A stretch of DNA of 38,235 nucleotides from Sphingomonas-like bacterium B12 (lineage in GTDB: Bacteria; Pseudomonadota; Alphaproteobacteria; Sphingomonadales; Sphingomonadaceae). The translations under genes and the position numbers were made by a program. Location of the stretch: contig BACX01000797.1 in the NCBI GenBank assembly GCA_000333335.1, forward strand, positions 1-38,235, in the 5' to 3' direction. Shown here one piece after another: positions 1 to 8,506 of this stretch (position 1 is the stretch's first letter; every line of letters starts with the position of its first letter). The notes under the pieces were generated by a model. It did no database searches. It worked only from the letters and a program-made list of their open reading frames with translations, and had not been told where the DNA came from.

Positions 1-62
1 TGATGACTGCTGCGTACATTTTGGGCCTCTGATCTCGCGAAGACTTGAGCTACGTAAGGGGA

Positions 63-716
63 ATGGACATCCCGCCCGATCAGCCCGCTCCGTCGAAATT
101 ACCCAACCGCCAGCGGCGCAAGACGCGCACGGCGCTCATCAATGCCGCGCAGCATCTCTTCGCAAAGAATCCGGTCGAAGGTGTGACCGTTGACGACATC
201 GTCGTGATGGCGGATGTCGCAAAAGGAAGCTTTTACAACCATTTCGGCGATAAGAAAGCGTTGGCTGATGAGGTTTACGGAGAGATCGCCACTGAGGTGG
301 AAGCGCGTATCAACGCGAACAACGAAAACATAGCCGATCCAGCCTTCAGGATCGCGCGAGCCCTTTGCACCGTTATGGAATATGCGACGACCCACCCTCG
401 TCAGATACAGGCCCTGCTGAGTCTCGAAGACCGCCGGACGAACTATGTCTCGCATCTTAACGACGGTCTTGCGAACGATGTGCGGGAGGGGCTGGAGACG
501 GGTCGCCTCGGTGGCGTGGATATCGAGACGGGCGTCCTTGCGGTTGTTGGGCTGGTCGGCGTGACGATACGAAGCCTCATTTCGGGAAACTCGGTGGGTC
601 CGGCCCAGACGCTTGCCAGCCACATGGCGGGCTGCGTTCTGCGCGCGCTGTGCGTTTCCGCAAGTGAGGCGACACAACTCGCCGAATTGGCCGCTTCTGA
701 TATTATCCGTAGCTAG
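63..716 (+). CDS. TetR/AcrR family transcriptional regulator
   Basis: A 217-residue protein with an N-terminal TetR-type helix-turn-helix. The stretch TRTALINAAQHLFAKNP, followed by VTVDDIVVMADVAKGSFYNHF, is the classical helix 1 to helix 3 signature, with SFYNHFGDKKAL as the recognition helix and its exit. The rest is a helical ligand and dimer domain with no motif that names a ligand. The frame is also open to a TTG at 45, which would add six residues. I chose ATG 63, although a purine-rich AAGGGGA lies very close to it, so the start is uncertain. Members of this family usually repress neighbouring efflux or catabolic genes. The next gene is GST-like and convergent, so the target cannot be read from context. 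Confidence 0.88.
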   Translation: MDIPPDQPAPSKLPNRQRRKTRTALINAAQHLFAKNPVEGVTVDDIVVMADVAKGSFYNHFGDKKALADEVYGEIATEVEARINANNENIADPAFRIARALCTVMEYATTHPRQIQALLSLEDRRTNYVSHLNDGLANDVREGLETGRLGGVDIETGVLAVVGLVGVTIRSLISGNSVGPAQTLASHMAGCVLRALCVSASEATQLAELAASDIIRS

Positions 717-743
717 TTAGGCGAAGCAGGCGCTACCTGGGCG

Positions 744-1406
744 TTATCCGTGGGGCAAGACAAGACCTGAACGTGCCATCGCTTCTTCTTGACGCGCATG
801 GGCCCGCCGGTAGCTGGGGCGCGCAGCAACGCGCTCGACATAGGATGACAGATCTGGCCATCCCTGCCGCACCACATTTGCCCGATCACACATTCCGAAT
901 ATCCAGACGAGGTAGACGTCAACGATGGTCCATCCCTCGTTGGCCCAATACGCAGATGCAGATAGTCGTTCGACTATGAGCCTCAGCATTGGTGCGAGCT
1001 TTTGCAATGCGGCCTGGCGCACGGGTTCAGGGTCGCCGGATGTAAGGCGCTGGGGCATGAACGCGATCCGGAGCGTGCCGTGAACCGAGTCCGCGATCCA
1101 AATCAGATCTGAAAGAGACTGAAGAGGATCATCCGTCCCGAGAAGCAGCCCTTTGCCATACTGGTCGTCAAGCGTCCACAATATGGCCGGTAGTTCGGTA
1201 AGAACGCGCTCCTCGATGCGGATTGCGGGAACCTTCCCCTTTGGGTTTACCGCCAGATAAGATTCGCTACGCTGCTCACCGTTAAAAATGTCGATCACGG
1301 TATCGCCATAAGCCAAGCGGAGTTCCTCAAGCGCGCTGACGATGACCCCCGAACAGGCGAAGGGCGTGTGAAAGAGATGGATCGATGAAGCCATCATATT
1401 GTCCAT
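744..1406 (-). CDS. Glutathione S-transferase-like protein
   Basis: A 220-residue protein with the two-domain GST layout. The thioredoxin-like N-terminal half (about residues 8-85) contains the cis-proline segment NPKGKVPAI and the following LTELPAILWTLDD, equivalent to the ES(A/Q)AI glutathione-binding helix. The helical C-terminal half has the usual N-capping region WTIVDVYLVWIFGMCDRA. GSTs conjugate or reduce electrophiles with glutathione in the cytoplasm; the substrate cannot be told from sequence. The catalytic Ser/Cys near the N-terminus would lie in HTPFACSGVIVSAL. The gene converges on the TetR gene and diverges from the gene at 1691, so the 285-bp gap between 1406 and 1691 should hold both promoters. 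Confidence 0.85.
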   Translation of the reverse strand: MDNMMASSIHLFHTPFACSGVIVSALEELRLAYGDTVIDIFNGEQRSESYLAVNPKGKVPAIRIEERVLTELPAILWTLDDQYGKGLLLGTDDPLQSLSDLIWIADSVHGTLRIAFMPQRLTSGDPEPVRQAALQKLAPMLRLIVERLSASAYWANEGWTIVDVYLVWIFGMCDRANVVRQGWPDLSSYVERVAARPSYRRAHARQEEAMARSGLVLPHG

Positions 1407-1690
1407 TTGTGTACCGCCGAGAGGTTATTCGGATTGTGGAGATCGTGTATTCAGAAGAGCCTCTCGCCCGACCGAGGGTTTTCGCGGGTCACGAAGCCTG
1501 AGGCACAGATGGCATTGATAGTGCCACACGCACCCTCGGCCCGTTTGACCTAGACAACCATCTTTGAACAATGTAGTCAATATCGTACCTTGTCGAAGCG
1601 CGATCGTAAGTCGCGGCGAGGAGAAACCGGCGGGGTTGGTGGCCTGGTTCGACATCAACCGCAAAGCCGGTGGTGAGAAAGGGGGAGCAG

Positions 1691-2095
1691 ATGGCTGGGG
1701 AGGGCGATCTGGGCGCGGCTCTCGACGCAATGGAGATCCGGCACCGCGATCTCGCAAAAATTATCCACGATAGGAACGGTAACTGGCGACTTGACCTTGT
1801 CCGCGCCCGCCGCGAGCTCGCGATACTTCTAGGCCAAGTCGGATCTATTTTGAGCCGTGATATCATGGCGGATCGGGTGGGCCGGGACGTGCTCTCGCCG
1901 GTCGATCGTGACGCGGTGCGTTCAAGGCTTTCGGACTTCCGGCACGCTCTCGCGATCCATCAGGCATCCTATCCTGCTGTGAACATTGACACGAACGATG
2001 GCTATCTTGAGTCGTCCAGACGGGTGCTAGCAGCCCATGATGCATTCTGCAGCCTTGTGCGGCGAACCTACGATCTTCCCCCGTTGAAATCCTGA
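1691..2095 (+). CDS. Uncharacterised 134-aa helical protein
   Basis: I do not recognise this family. The product is charged and predicted mostly helical, with no signal peptide, membrane segment or cysteine cluster. ATG 1691 was chosen because GGGGGAG stands just upstream; an earlier in-frame start at 1670 lacks such a site. Segments such as NWRLDLVRARRELAILL and AVRSRLSDFRHALAIHQASYP suggest a helical bundle. The gene stands alone between a divergent GST gene and, 360 bp on, a flavin reductase gene. Codon use is normal for the window, which is the main argument that it is real. Confidence 0.6.
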   Translation: MAGEGDLGAALDAMEIRHRDLAKIIHDRNGNWRLDLVRARRELAILLGQVGSILSRDIMADRVGRDVLSPVDRDAVRSRLSDFRHALAIHQASYPAVNIDTNDGYLESSRRVLAAHDAFCSLVRRTYDLPPLKS

Positions 2096-2455
2096 GCGGT
2101 ATTCGGTCGCTGAACGGCGGCTCGGGAACGACTTTAGCAAGCGGCTTACGTGCCACAGTCGCCCTTTGAGCGACGGTCACGGTCGCCTTTCAAGTCCATT
2201 CATCGCGGCTCTTCTATTCGGACCGCCGTAGTTGGAGTGGCCCCTGCTCCACGTTCGGCCTCGCAAGGGGTGAGCGATCGGCGTCCGGCCGGCCGGAATT
2301 ACCGGTACAAAGTCGGGTTGCCCGATCGCTGCTCGGTTTGGCACCGTCAGTCGATATGACCAAGCCGTTCATACGTGGACGTTCTCGGTCATTTATGCTT
2401 ATAGTGTTTCGTCGACTCCGGTGGGCGGCGTTTGAAACGGATATGGGGAAAATGC
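2096..2455. other. Gene-free stretch upstream of flavin reductase
   Basis: No convincing ORF with good codon use is seen on either strand. The last part is less GC-rich (around 2380-2450) and probably carries the promoter and leader of the flavin reductase gene. I cannot name a -35/-10 pair with confidence. Confidence 0.4.
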
Positions 2456-2968
2456 GTGCCAGATTCAGCGTCGTTCGGAGCACATTCTGTTGATCCGAGC
2501 GAGTTCCGACGAGTGCTTGGCCATTATCCTACTGGCGTATGCATCGTGACCGCGCGCGTCGCGAGCGGACCCATCGGGATGACGATAGGCTCATTCACTT
2601 CGGTTTCTCTCGATCCGCCATTGGTCGGATTTCTCCCTGCGCGCACGTCTCGAAGCTGGCCCCAAATCGAGAGCGCAGGGACCTTCTGCGTGAATGTTCT
2701 GGCCGACGATCAGCGAGAGTTGACGCGCCGATTCGCCGCGGCCGACGCCGACCGTTTCAGAGACGTGTCTCATTCGAACTCGCGTCGCGGCCTGCCTGTC
2801 CTCGATGGCGTGGTGGCGTCGATCGATTGTGACCTGCACGCAGTACAAGATGCGGGCGATCATCTTTTTGTTCTAGGGCGCGTGGTCGCGCTAAAAGCGG
2901 GCGTCGATCGGAAGCCGCTCTTGTTTTTTCAGGGGGGGTTTGGACGGTTTGCGAGCGATCCAGATTGA
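2456..2968 (+). CDS. Flavin reductase family protein (FMN-binding split barrel)
   Basis: A 170-residue protein of the HpaC/ActVB type. These are small NAD(P)H:flavin oxidoreductases that supply reduced FMN or FAD to a partner monooxygenase. Diagnostic segments are FRRVLGHYPTGVCIVTA, then PIGMTIGSFTSVSLDPPLVGF (flavin-binding loop), SRSWPQIESAGTFCVNVLA and the C-terminal DHLFVLGRVVAL. Length fits the family. GTG 2456 was chosen because GGGGA stands six bases ahead; an in-frame TTG at 2432 would add eight residues. No partner oxygenase gene is next to it, so the system it serves is unknown. Confidence 0.9.
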   Translation: MPDSASFGAHSVDPSEFRRVLGHYPTGVCIVTARVASGPIGMTIGSFTSVSLDPPLVGFLPARTSRSWPQIESAGTFCVNVLADDQRELTRRFAAADADRFRDVSHSNSRRGLPVLDGVVASIDCDLHAVQDAGDHLFVLGRVVALKAGVDRKPLLFFQGGFGRFASDPD

Positions 2969-3089
2969 AAATGGCGCTCGAACAGAACTCCGTTGAGGCT
3001 CAGAGGCGCGGCTTGCGAAGTCGCAGGCGACAGAACCTTCGATCCGATAATAAGGGTTATGTTAAATCGGCGAAGCGTTTGGGTCGGGG

Positions 3090-3518
3090 TCAGCTGGGGA
3101 TTCGGGCGGCTACGTCCAGAGCGGTTGCCGCATCCGCCAGCCGCATGTCCAATGTCGCAAGCGTGGCGCCGAGCCGCTGCGCCGTCGCGATGTGGATCGC
3201 ATCGGGAATTCTTAGCCCGAGTTCAAACCGCCTAACAAAAATGCCGGCTAACTGAATGTCGGAAGGTTCCGTCTCGATCACTGCTGCATCGAGCGCAATC
3301 CAGCGGTCGAAGCTCATCAACCGATCGTGCGCGTCGTTTGAACTCAATTTCCCCATGCGGACAAGCCGCGCGATCGCAGACGACGTCTCGCCAATGGCGA
3401 ACGTGCTCACCAAGGGAGGCTGTACAAGCTGCTCGATCAGCCTATCCACCGCGCCGCTGCCGGCCTCGCTGACGAGCGTCGGGACGAGCACACTGGCATC
3501 CAGATACAGACGCATCAC
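3090..3518 (-). CDS. PIN-domain toxin (VapC-like ribonuclease)
   Basis: A 142-residue PIN-domain protein. The acidic residues expected for metal binding and RNA cleavage are visible: D7 in RLYLDASVLV, E44 in AIGETSSAIA, D106 in IPDAIHIATAQ and D124 in TLATLDMRLA. VapC toxins cut specific RNAs, often tRNA or rRNA, when released from their antitoxin. Its ATG overlaps the stop codon of the upstream antitoxin gene (3515) by four bases, the usual translationally coupled antitoxin-toxin order. The pair is probably autoregulated by the antitoxin-toxin complex. The exact RNA target is not predictable. Confidence 0.88.
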   Translation of the reverse strand: MMRLYLDASVLVPTLVSEAGSGAVDRLIEQLVQPPLVSTFAIGETSSAIARLVRMGKLSSNDAHDRLMSFDRWIALDAAVIETEPSDIQLAGIFVRRFELGLRIPDAIHIATAQRLGATLATLDMRLADAATALDVAARIPS

Positions 3519-3757
3519 TCTTCGTCGTACATGCCATTCAGGAGCTCAACAGATGTGATATCGACAGCCGTCCGCATATCGCGCTCCTTTTTCAGGAGAG
3601 CGTAATGTGATGGCGCGCCCTGAGCGGATTCCCGAACCGGCCGCAACTCCGCGACACGATGCCCGTGCCTCGTGATGATCACCTGTTCGCCGGCCAACGC
3701 TCTCTCGATGAGCGACGACAGATTATTTTTTGCCTCCGCAACGCTGACGCTCGCCAT
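3515..3757 (-). CDS. Phd/YefM-type antitoxin
   Basis: An 80-residue antitoxin. The N-terminal half ASVSVAEAKNNLSSLIERAL followed by GEQVIITRHGHRVAELRPV is the prevent-host-death DNA-binding fold. The acidic C-terminal tail (DITSVELLNGMYDEE) should wrap the PIN toxin encoded downstream. ATG 3757 was chosen because GAGG lies six bases ahead; an in-frame ATG at 3781 would add eight residues (MAIISEAV). Phd-like antitoxins repress their own operon. Pairing a Phd-fold antitoxin with a PIN toxin is common in alphaproteobacteria. Confidence 0.88.
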   Translation of the reverse strand: MASVSVAEAKNNLSSLIERALAGEQVIITRHGHRVAELRPVRESAQGAPSHYALLKKERDMRTAVDITSVELLNGMYDEE

Positions 3758-3842
3758 GACTGCCTCGGAAATTATGGCCATTTGATAGCCAGTTTTTGAC
3801 GGGCAGTCAATCGGCCCGACGAACAAGCTGCAACCATCGGTG

Positions 3843-5279
3843 CTATGCGCCAGACTGCCAGAACCCGGTCTTGCGGCCATGAGCCCTGCGAAGCTGCGCC
3901 TCCCATTGCGCGTGATCCGGAAAGGCGCCGAAGTTTTCGATGCGTTCCGAGAGGGACTCACATTCGTCTAAATGGCGACGGGCATGGATATAGCGCGTCG
4001 AACGGGCTCGCGTGAGCGTGAAGTCGACCATGGCCCGAAGCGCAATGGTGGCCGCCAGCGGGTAATCGGGTGCGAGCGCTTCTGCGAATGGCGTCAACGC
4101 CTCGTAAAGATCGCCGTCGAGCTCCCCCGCCCTCGACAGAACCAACGCGCTCGCGCGGTCGAGCGCACCCCATGCCACGAAGAAGCCGGCGGCCCGATGG
4201 ACGTTTGTGAAGCTCGCGCAGTGCGCGAGCGCGCGTTGCTCCGCGTCGAAATCCTCGAAGTCAGGCAGCTTGTGGAGCCATGCCCGCAGGTGTCGGGTAC
4301 TTAGCGTTGCGCTGAACCGCTCCCACCGGAAGTCCTGGGCCTCGTCCGCACGCCCCAGCGCCTCGAGTGCATCGGTCCTGGCATCCTCCCAATCCTCGGG
4401 CAGCCAATGCACCTTCGCCAGTTCGACCCGGTCGAGAGCTTCCAACGCCTCGTCCGGTCTCCCGGCCTGCAGCAGCCTGCGCGCGATATCGGCGGCGACC
4501 TTCGGCACGTCGCGCCCATCCAACGGCTGCAGATCGATATAGGCGTCGACGTCGCCCCGCGCGTCGGCGATCCGCTCGAGCGCGAAGCGGCTGGCGCGTT
4601 CGCGATGGCGGGCCTCGATCTGGCTCGCATAGAGCCGCTCACGCTCTCCAGGATCGAGTCGCCACGACGCCACTGTCTCGGCGATCTCCACAGGTTCGCC
4701 ACGCCAGGCCTCCAGCAGGCTTTGGAGCTGGGAAAGCCCGCTTTCGCCAAGATGGGGTGCTAGAGTTGTGATCAGATCGTCCCACTGACCATAGTTGCGC
4801 GCCGTAAGCAGGTCGAACATGCTCGCTGCCACCGGCCCCGGCTTTGCGCGCGCGGACGCGGCCAGTATCGCGAGGTCGGGTACGGCATTCCTGAAGACAG
4901 CAAGCACGCGTCCGCTCCCGTCGTCGCAGCGCGCGAAGATTGGCTCCGCAAGCCCCGAGAATCGCCAGAGCAGCGCGAGCGCTTCTTTCGGATCATGCCC
5001 GGCGACATGCTCCATGATCGCGCGATGCTGTACCTCGAGATCGATGACCAGCGCCTTTGTCCGGCGCCAGTCGACGAAGGTCTTCGCCCTCGCAATGCTG
5101 CTGATGCGCTTGTGGAGCTCTCGAGCGACATCATCGCCGCTCGCAGCACCCGCCAGTTCCAGCCGCAGACGTCGCTGGGCGACGGCGTTACCCTTGCTGA
5201 CCTCAATCAGCAGGCCAGCCAGACGCTTCGCACCGAGTGCCTCCAGGTTCTTCGCGTTGAGGGTCTTGGTCGACGCCAT
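3843..5279 (-). CDS. DUF6880 family protein
   Basis: A 478-residue protein that I place in the DUF6880 family from overall pattern; its function is unknown. It begins KTLNAKNLEALGAKRLAGLL, and most of the chain consists of paired helices resembling tetratricopeptide or HEAT-like repeats (for example RRLLQAGRPDEALEALDRVE and DARTDALEALGRADEAQDF). This suggests a solenoid scaffold. There is no signal peptide. The start at 5279 follows AAGGG by a good spacing; in-frame starts at 5285 and 5324 are possible. The gene lies just upstream of the toxin-antitoxin pair on the same strand but 86 bp separate them, so it is probably independent. Confidence 0.8.
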   Translation of the reverse strand: MASTKTLNAKNLEALGAKRLAGLLIEVSKGNAVAQRRLRLELAGAASGDDVARELHKRISSIARAKTFVDWRRTKALVIDLEVQHRAIMEHVAGHDPKEALALLWRFSGLAEPIFARCDDGSGRVLAVFRNAVPDLAILAASARAKPGPVAASMFDLLTARNYGQWDDLITTLAPHLGESGLSQLQSLLEAWRGEPVEIAETVASWRLDPGERERLYASQIEARHRERASRFALERIADARGDVDAYIDLQPLDGRDVPKVAADIARRLLQAGRPDEALEALDRVELAKVHWLPEDWEDARTDALEALGRADEAQDFRWERFSATLSTRHLRAWLHKLPDFEDFDAEQRALAHCASFTNVHRAAGFFVAWGALDRASALVLSRAGELDGDLYEALTPFAEALAPDYPLAATIALRAMVDFTLTRARSTRYIHARRHLDECESLSERIENFGAFPDHAQWEAQLRRAHGRKTGFWQSGA

Positions 5280-5435
5280 GACCATCCCTTGCCGAGCGAT
5301 GACGCACAGATCAACGTCGCGCACATCGTTTGCGCAGACGCTTCCGATCGACGATCATCACCCCTGGACCGCCTCTCTGCGCTCTACACCGGACGGCGAG
5401 AGCGTCGCGACACCGATGCCGGCGTACCGCGCCCA

Positions 5436-5609
5436 TCAAGCCTTGCGCGTGTCGTCGTCATTCGAGAGCGCCGAGCCGATGAGCACGGCGAGCGCCTCCT
5501 CCGCTCTGGTGCGGCTGATCGGATCCTTTGAAGACAGATCCTTGCGGATCCAGTCTGGCGCGCGGGCGAGGATCTCGGTGACGACGGCTGTGATCGCATT
5601 ATGGGGCAT
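5436..5609 (-). CDS. Small DUF6771-like protein
   Basis: A 57-residue protein, sequence pattern NAITAVVTEILARAPDWIRK then RTRAEEALAVLIGSAL. This resembles the short DUF6771-type proteins common in sphingomonad accessory regions (I..vL..AP.War..L......R..AA..LA..I). Function is unknown. An upstream in-frame start at 5675 would add 22 residues, but the similarity begins at the chosen Met. It is divergent from the UPF0158 gene, and the roughly 150 bp between them should hold both promoters. Confidence 0.6.
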   Translation of the reverse strand: MPHNAITAVVTEILARAPDWIRKDLSSKDPISRTRAEEALAVLIGSALSNDDDTRKA

Positions 5610-5762
5610 GACCCCCCAACGCCACAGTGGCGCCTGAGGGTCAACACTGGCCGCCAAGCTCTCTGCTGTAAGCAAGCCTCCGCCCCGCTGCGCGTCGCCG
5701 TCTTGCGGGGAAGGTACGTTGTTTCATATTGTTCGAGCGCCGCGTTGAAGGGTCGGGAAGAA

Positions 5763-6218
5763 ATGGCGAGCAGCCAAGCTCCGTTTCCAGCTGTCGGTTT
5801 GGCCGATCTTGTCGATGCCCTGGAATTTGTCAGCGCCTCCGAACATGATGAGAACCAGGCGTGGCTCTGCAGGGCGACCGGGCGCATCCTCTTCGTTTCG
5901 GACAGCCTCGATCCGGAGGAAGATCTGCCCGAGGATCCTGAAGTGGCGGGCTATCTGGCCATCCCGCATCGCCGGTATCTCGACCTCGGCAAACCGCTGG
6001 CCATCTCGTTCGTCGATGCCGAACTGCCGGAGCATGCCACACAGGTGCGGGATTTCTTCCGGCGCCGGGGCGCTTACGGCCACTTCAAGCAGATCCTCCA
6101 ATCGGCCGGCGTGCTGACAGAATGGTATGACTATGAGGCGCGGGCGACACGCGACGCTATACGGCGATGGTGCGACGATGTCGGCGTGAAGATCGCGGAG
6201 GATCAACTTCGTGGCTAA
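5763..6218 (+). CDS. UPF0158 family protein
   Basis: A 151-residue cytosolic protein matching the UPF0158 pattern: an N-terminal helix GLADLVDALEFVSASEHDE, then a strand pair WLCRATGRILFVSD, and later the helical VRDFFRRRGAYGHFKQILQ and ATRDAIRRWCDDVGV. The family is widespread and has no established activity. ATG 5763 is preceded by GGGAAG at normal spacing; the frame is open upstream but that part does not resemble the family. The last codons overlap the next gene by eight bases, so the two are probably one transcription unit. Confidence 0.75.
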   Translation: MASSQAPFPAVGLADLVDALEFVSASEHDENQAWLCRATGRILFVSDSLDPEEDLPEDPEVAGYLAIPHRRYLDLGKPLAISFVDAELPEHATQVRDFFRRRGAYGHFKQILQSAGVLTEWYDYEARATRDAIRRWCDDVGVKIAEDQLRG

Positions 6219-6828
6219 GCATACTAACGCCCGAACAGACCCTGGAACGAGGGAGCTCCAGTGCCACCTATGTCACGCCTGGGCGCCGGCTTGGGAGATG
6301 GTGCATGCCGGAACGATCGAAGCCGGCTATCGCGATCTATGCAGTCGTTGCTGGAACGAAGAGATTGCCGGAGCGCGTGGCCTCGACTTCCACCATTTTC
6401 GTTTCGAGCGATCCGATATGGCGGACGTTGCTGGCACAGTGCACCGCTTCCATTTCCTGCTGCGCCATCTCGGCGACCGCCTCTGTCTGGAAGCATTCGA
6501 GCTCCAGCAGGGCGAACCAGCCGGCTATCGATTCGAAGTCGTCGGACCCCCAGATATCGATCCCCTTGATCTCATGGGCCGGCTGGTGGAGCGAATGCGC
6601 GATGCGCTGGCGAAACAGTACCTTATCGAGGGCGAACTCGGCCTTGCGATCGCGGGGACCGACGTTCGTGGCCGGATCGACTGTGATCCGGATTCCTACG
6701 ATCGGATACCGGTACTCGTCATCGATGGCCGCGAACTGAGCTGGAACGAGTTCGGCCGGATGCTGATGACGTTCGAGGGCTGGCGGTTCAAGCTGACGAT
6801 CGATGAGCCGGGAGACGAAATTTCGTGA
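6211..6828 (+). CDS. Uncharacterised protein with N-terminal CxxC zinc ribbon
   Basis: A 205-residue protein starting with GTG, with GGAGG eight bases ahead. Two CxxC pairs near the N-terminus, CHLCHAW and CSRCWN, predict a small zinc ribbon (about residues 18-48). The remainder is an alpha/beta domain, LEAFELQQGEPAGYRFEVVG and GRELSWNEFGRMLMTFEGWRF. I think this belongs to one of the DUF families often found beside UPF0158 genes (DUF7713-like), but I cannot verify that. Overlap with the UPF0158 gene suggests joint expression. Function unknown. Confidence 0.7.
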   Translation: MAKHTNARTDPGTRELQCHLCHAWAPAWEMVHAGTIEAGYRDLCSRCWNEEIAGARGLDFHHFRFERSDMADVAGTVHRFHFLLRHLGDRLCLEAFELQQGEPAGYRFEVVGPPDIDPLDLMGRLVERMRDALAKQYLIEGELGLAIAGTDVRGRIDCDPDSYDRIPVLVIDGRELSWNEFGRMLMTFEGWRFKLTIDEPGDEIS

Positions 6829-7112
6829 TGAGATCTCGCCCTCTGAGCGAAGACACAAACAGGAAATCCTGATGTCGTTTGCTTCGGCGACGACTCTAAT
6901 TGACCGCTCGCTTCGGGGGGCGGCCTGGAAGCTGCTCTGTCCGGCCCGAATCGCGGTGGACGATGCGCCGACGCTACCGCGCAGGTGGATGATCGATACA
7001 GGCAACGACGGCCAAAGATCCGTCGAAACCAATAGCGTGAGATCGTCGGAGAGGGTGCTCGGGGTGGCGCGGTCAACGGTCGAGCGTCGCGCGGTGCTCG
7101 TGGGGAAAAGCG

Positions 7113-7622
7113 ATGCCTAAGGATCCGATCAACCGTCTGACGGAGCGCCAGAAAGAAGCTCTGCGTTTCCTCTTTGCCCATCGCAAAGCGGGTGAGATCG
7201 CCACCTTGATGGGGATCTCCGTCAATCGGGTAAATCAGCTTTTCAGATCGTCGCGAGAAAAAATGGGCGTCACGCGCACCATATATGCGGCGAAAATGCT
7301 TGTCGAAGCCGAGGCCAACCCCTCCCATAAAATGGTAGCCCAAGAATTGGGAGTTTCCGGCGGCGACTCGATTAGAGAGGAAGGACCGTCTTCCGACGCG
7401 GGGACGGTTAGGCAGACCGATGCAGTGCTGGCTGAAGCCCAAGCTCTCTTTGTGAGCGAGCCGCTCCCGCCCAGATCGCAGCCGGTCTGGCCCGTTCCTA
7501 CGGCGGATAGGCCGTTCAACGGACTGACCTGGTATCAGAAGCTGGCATGGGGAATCGCCGTAGCGTTAGGCGCCACGGTCCTCGCCGGTGCGATGATCAG
7601 TCTGCAGAACGCCATTCACTAA
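7113..7622 (+). CDS. LuxR-type HTH protein with C-terminal membrane anchor (regulator 1)
   Basis: A 169-residue protein. Residues about 8-65 form a GerE/LuxR-type helix-turn-helix: LTERQKEALRFLFAHRKAGE, IATLMGISVNRVNQLFRSSR, then the dimer helix EKMGVTRTIYAAKML. A polar, proline-containing linker of about 70 residues follows. The last 30 residues hold one hydrophobic helix, KLAWGIAVALGATVLAGAMI, ending almost at the stop. There is no receiver, autoinducer or sensor domain, so the DNA-binding domain would be tethered to the inner membrane from the cytoplasmic side. GGGG lies seven bases before the ATG. It is followed by a small helical protein and a membrane protein, an order repeated downstream at 10547. 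No target is known. Confidence 0.8.
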   Translation: MPKDPINRLTERQKEALRFLFAHRKAGEIATLMGISVNRVNQLFRSSREKMGVTRTIYAAKMLVEAEANPSHKMVAQELGVSGGDSIREEGPSSDAGTVRQTDAVLAEAQALFVSEPLPPRSQPVWPVPTADRPFNGLTWYQKLAWGIAVALGATVLAGAMISLQNAIH

Positions 7623-7679
7623 CCGCTCCGCTCGCCGGAACTAGCGATCGCCCGACCCCTCGGGCGACAGGGGAATGTC

Positions 7680-8018
7680 ATGTCGAAATTGAAAGCTGTT
7701 GCGCACGTCGTCGGCAAGGAACTTGGCGATCTCGAGCAGGCGCATCTCGAACACGTCGGTGAGGGTGTGGCGCTCGTGTCCTCGCTCATCGCTGCGGGCC
7801 GGTCGCTGGACGTGCCCTTTGCCGTCCAACAGCGCATCCTTGCACCCGCCCTCACCGCGATGGGCAATCTGGGCGCCGTTGGCGACGGTTATGCTCAGGC
7901 CCATCGTGAGCTAGCCGCCTATATCCGCAAGCAAGGCCTGTGCCCGAGCATGTTCGGTCAGACCGCGCCGGGACCCGATGCGCTGATCGCGACAGCGAGC
8001 GCCGGCGCCGAAGTCTGA
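7680..8018 (+). CDS. Small helical protein of cassette 1
   Basis: A 112-residue, mostly helical protein without signal peptide or membrane segment. Examples are AVAHVVGKELGDLEQAHLEH and YAQAHRELAAYIRKQGL. It lies 57 bp after regulator 1, with GGGGAA before the ATG. It occupies the same place as the 115-residue protein at 11238 after regulator 3. Primary sequence similarity between the two is weak, but size, composition and position agree. I do not recognise a family. It may be a soluble partner of the regulator or of the membrane protein that follows; this is inference from gene order. Confidence 0.65.
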   Translation: MSKLKAVAHVVGKELGDLEQAHLEHVGEGVALVSSLIAAGRSLDVPFAVQQRILAPALTAMGNLGAVGDGYAQAHRELAAYIRKQGLCPSMFGQTAPGPDALIATASAGAEV

Positions 8019-8077
8019 TCCGTGCAGTCGCGGGGGTTTGCCTTGATCGCACGCCGCGATTGTGGTGCGGTCAGCGC

Positions 8078-8506
8078 ATGCCCCACGCCTACCAAGTCGC
8101 CTACACGCTGGTGGTCATCCTGACATGTGGCGTTATCTTATGGGCTGGCGGCAGGACCGAACGGACCGGTTTGATGATCGTGATCGTCGGATCGCTTGCG
8201 AGCTATCCGGTGACGGCGATCATTCCGGCGCGCTGGAGCCAGGAAATGGTCGGGACCGCACTCGTCGACGGAATGACGACGGTTGCCTTCTTTGTGCTGA
8301 TGGTCCGGAGCCGGGCCTATTGGCCGATCTGGAGCTTCGGCTTCTGTGTGGCGATGATGGCTGCGCATGGCATACGCGAGGTGCAGAGGTTCGTGCCGGC
8401 ATGGTCGTACTACGACACGACGAGCCTGTGGGCCTATCCGGTCATCGCGGCGGTGGTCGCGGGAGCCATTCGCCGAAAGTGGCGGGCACCGATCGTCGCC
8501 TCCTAA
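8078..8506 (+). CDS. Multi-pass membrane protein of cassette 1
   Basis: A 142-residue integral membrane protein with four to five hydrophobic helices: VAYTLVVILTCGVILW, TGLMIVIVGSLASYPVTAII, GMTTVAFFVLMV, WSFGFCVAMMAA and YPVIAAVVAGAI. It is clearly related to the protein at 11622. Both share GG(R/G)xER after helix 1, a VD in the middle, RSxxxWP, and Y(L/Y)D(T/A)T(S/A)LW(A/S)YP followed by GA(I/W)R near the C-terminus. No transporter or enzyme family comes to mind. The 3' end overlaps the RadC start by 28 bases, implying coupled translation. It could be the membrane sensor for the tethered HTH regulator. Confidence 0.75.
   Translation: MPHAYQVAYTLVVILTCGVILWAGGRTERTGLMIVIVGSLASYPVTAIIPARWSQEMVGTALVDGMTTVAFFVLMVRSRAYWPIWSFGFCVAMMAAHGIREVQRFVPAWSYYDTTSLWAYPVIAAVVAGAIRRKWRAPIVAS

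Noticed and set aside
4795-5637. A 280-codon open frame on the + strand.
   Set aside because: Antisense to the DUF6880 gene, Ser/Arg/Ala-rich, no domain.
6803-7120. A 105-codon + strand frame between the zinc-ribbon gene and regulator 1.
   Set aside because: Overlaps both neighbours, poor codon use and no ribosome site; the gap is better read as the promoter region of regulator 1.
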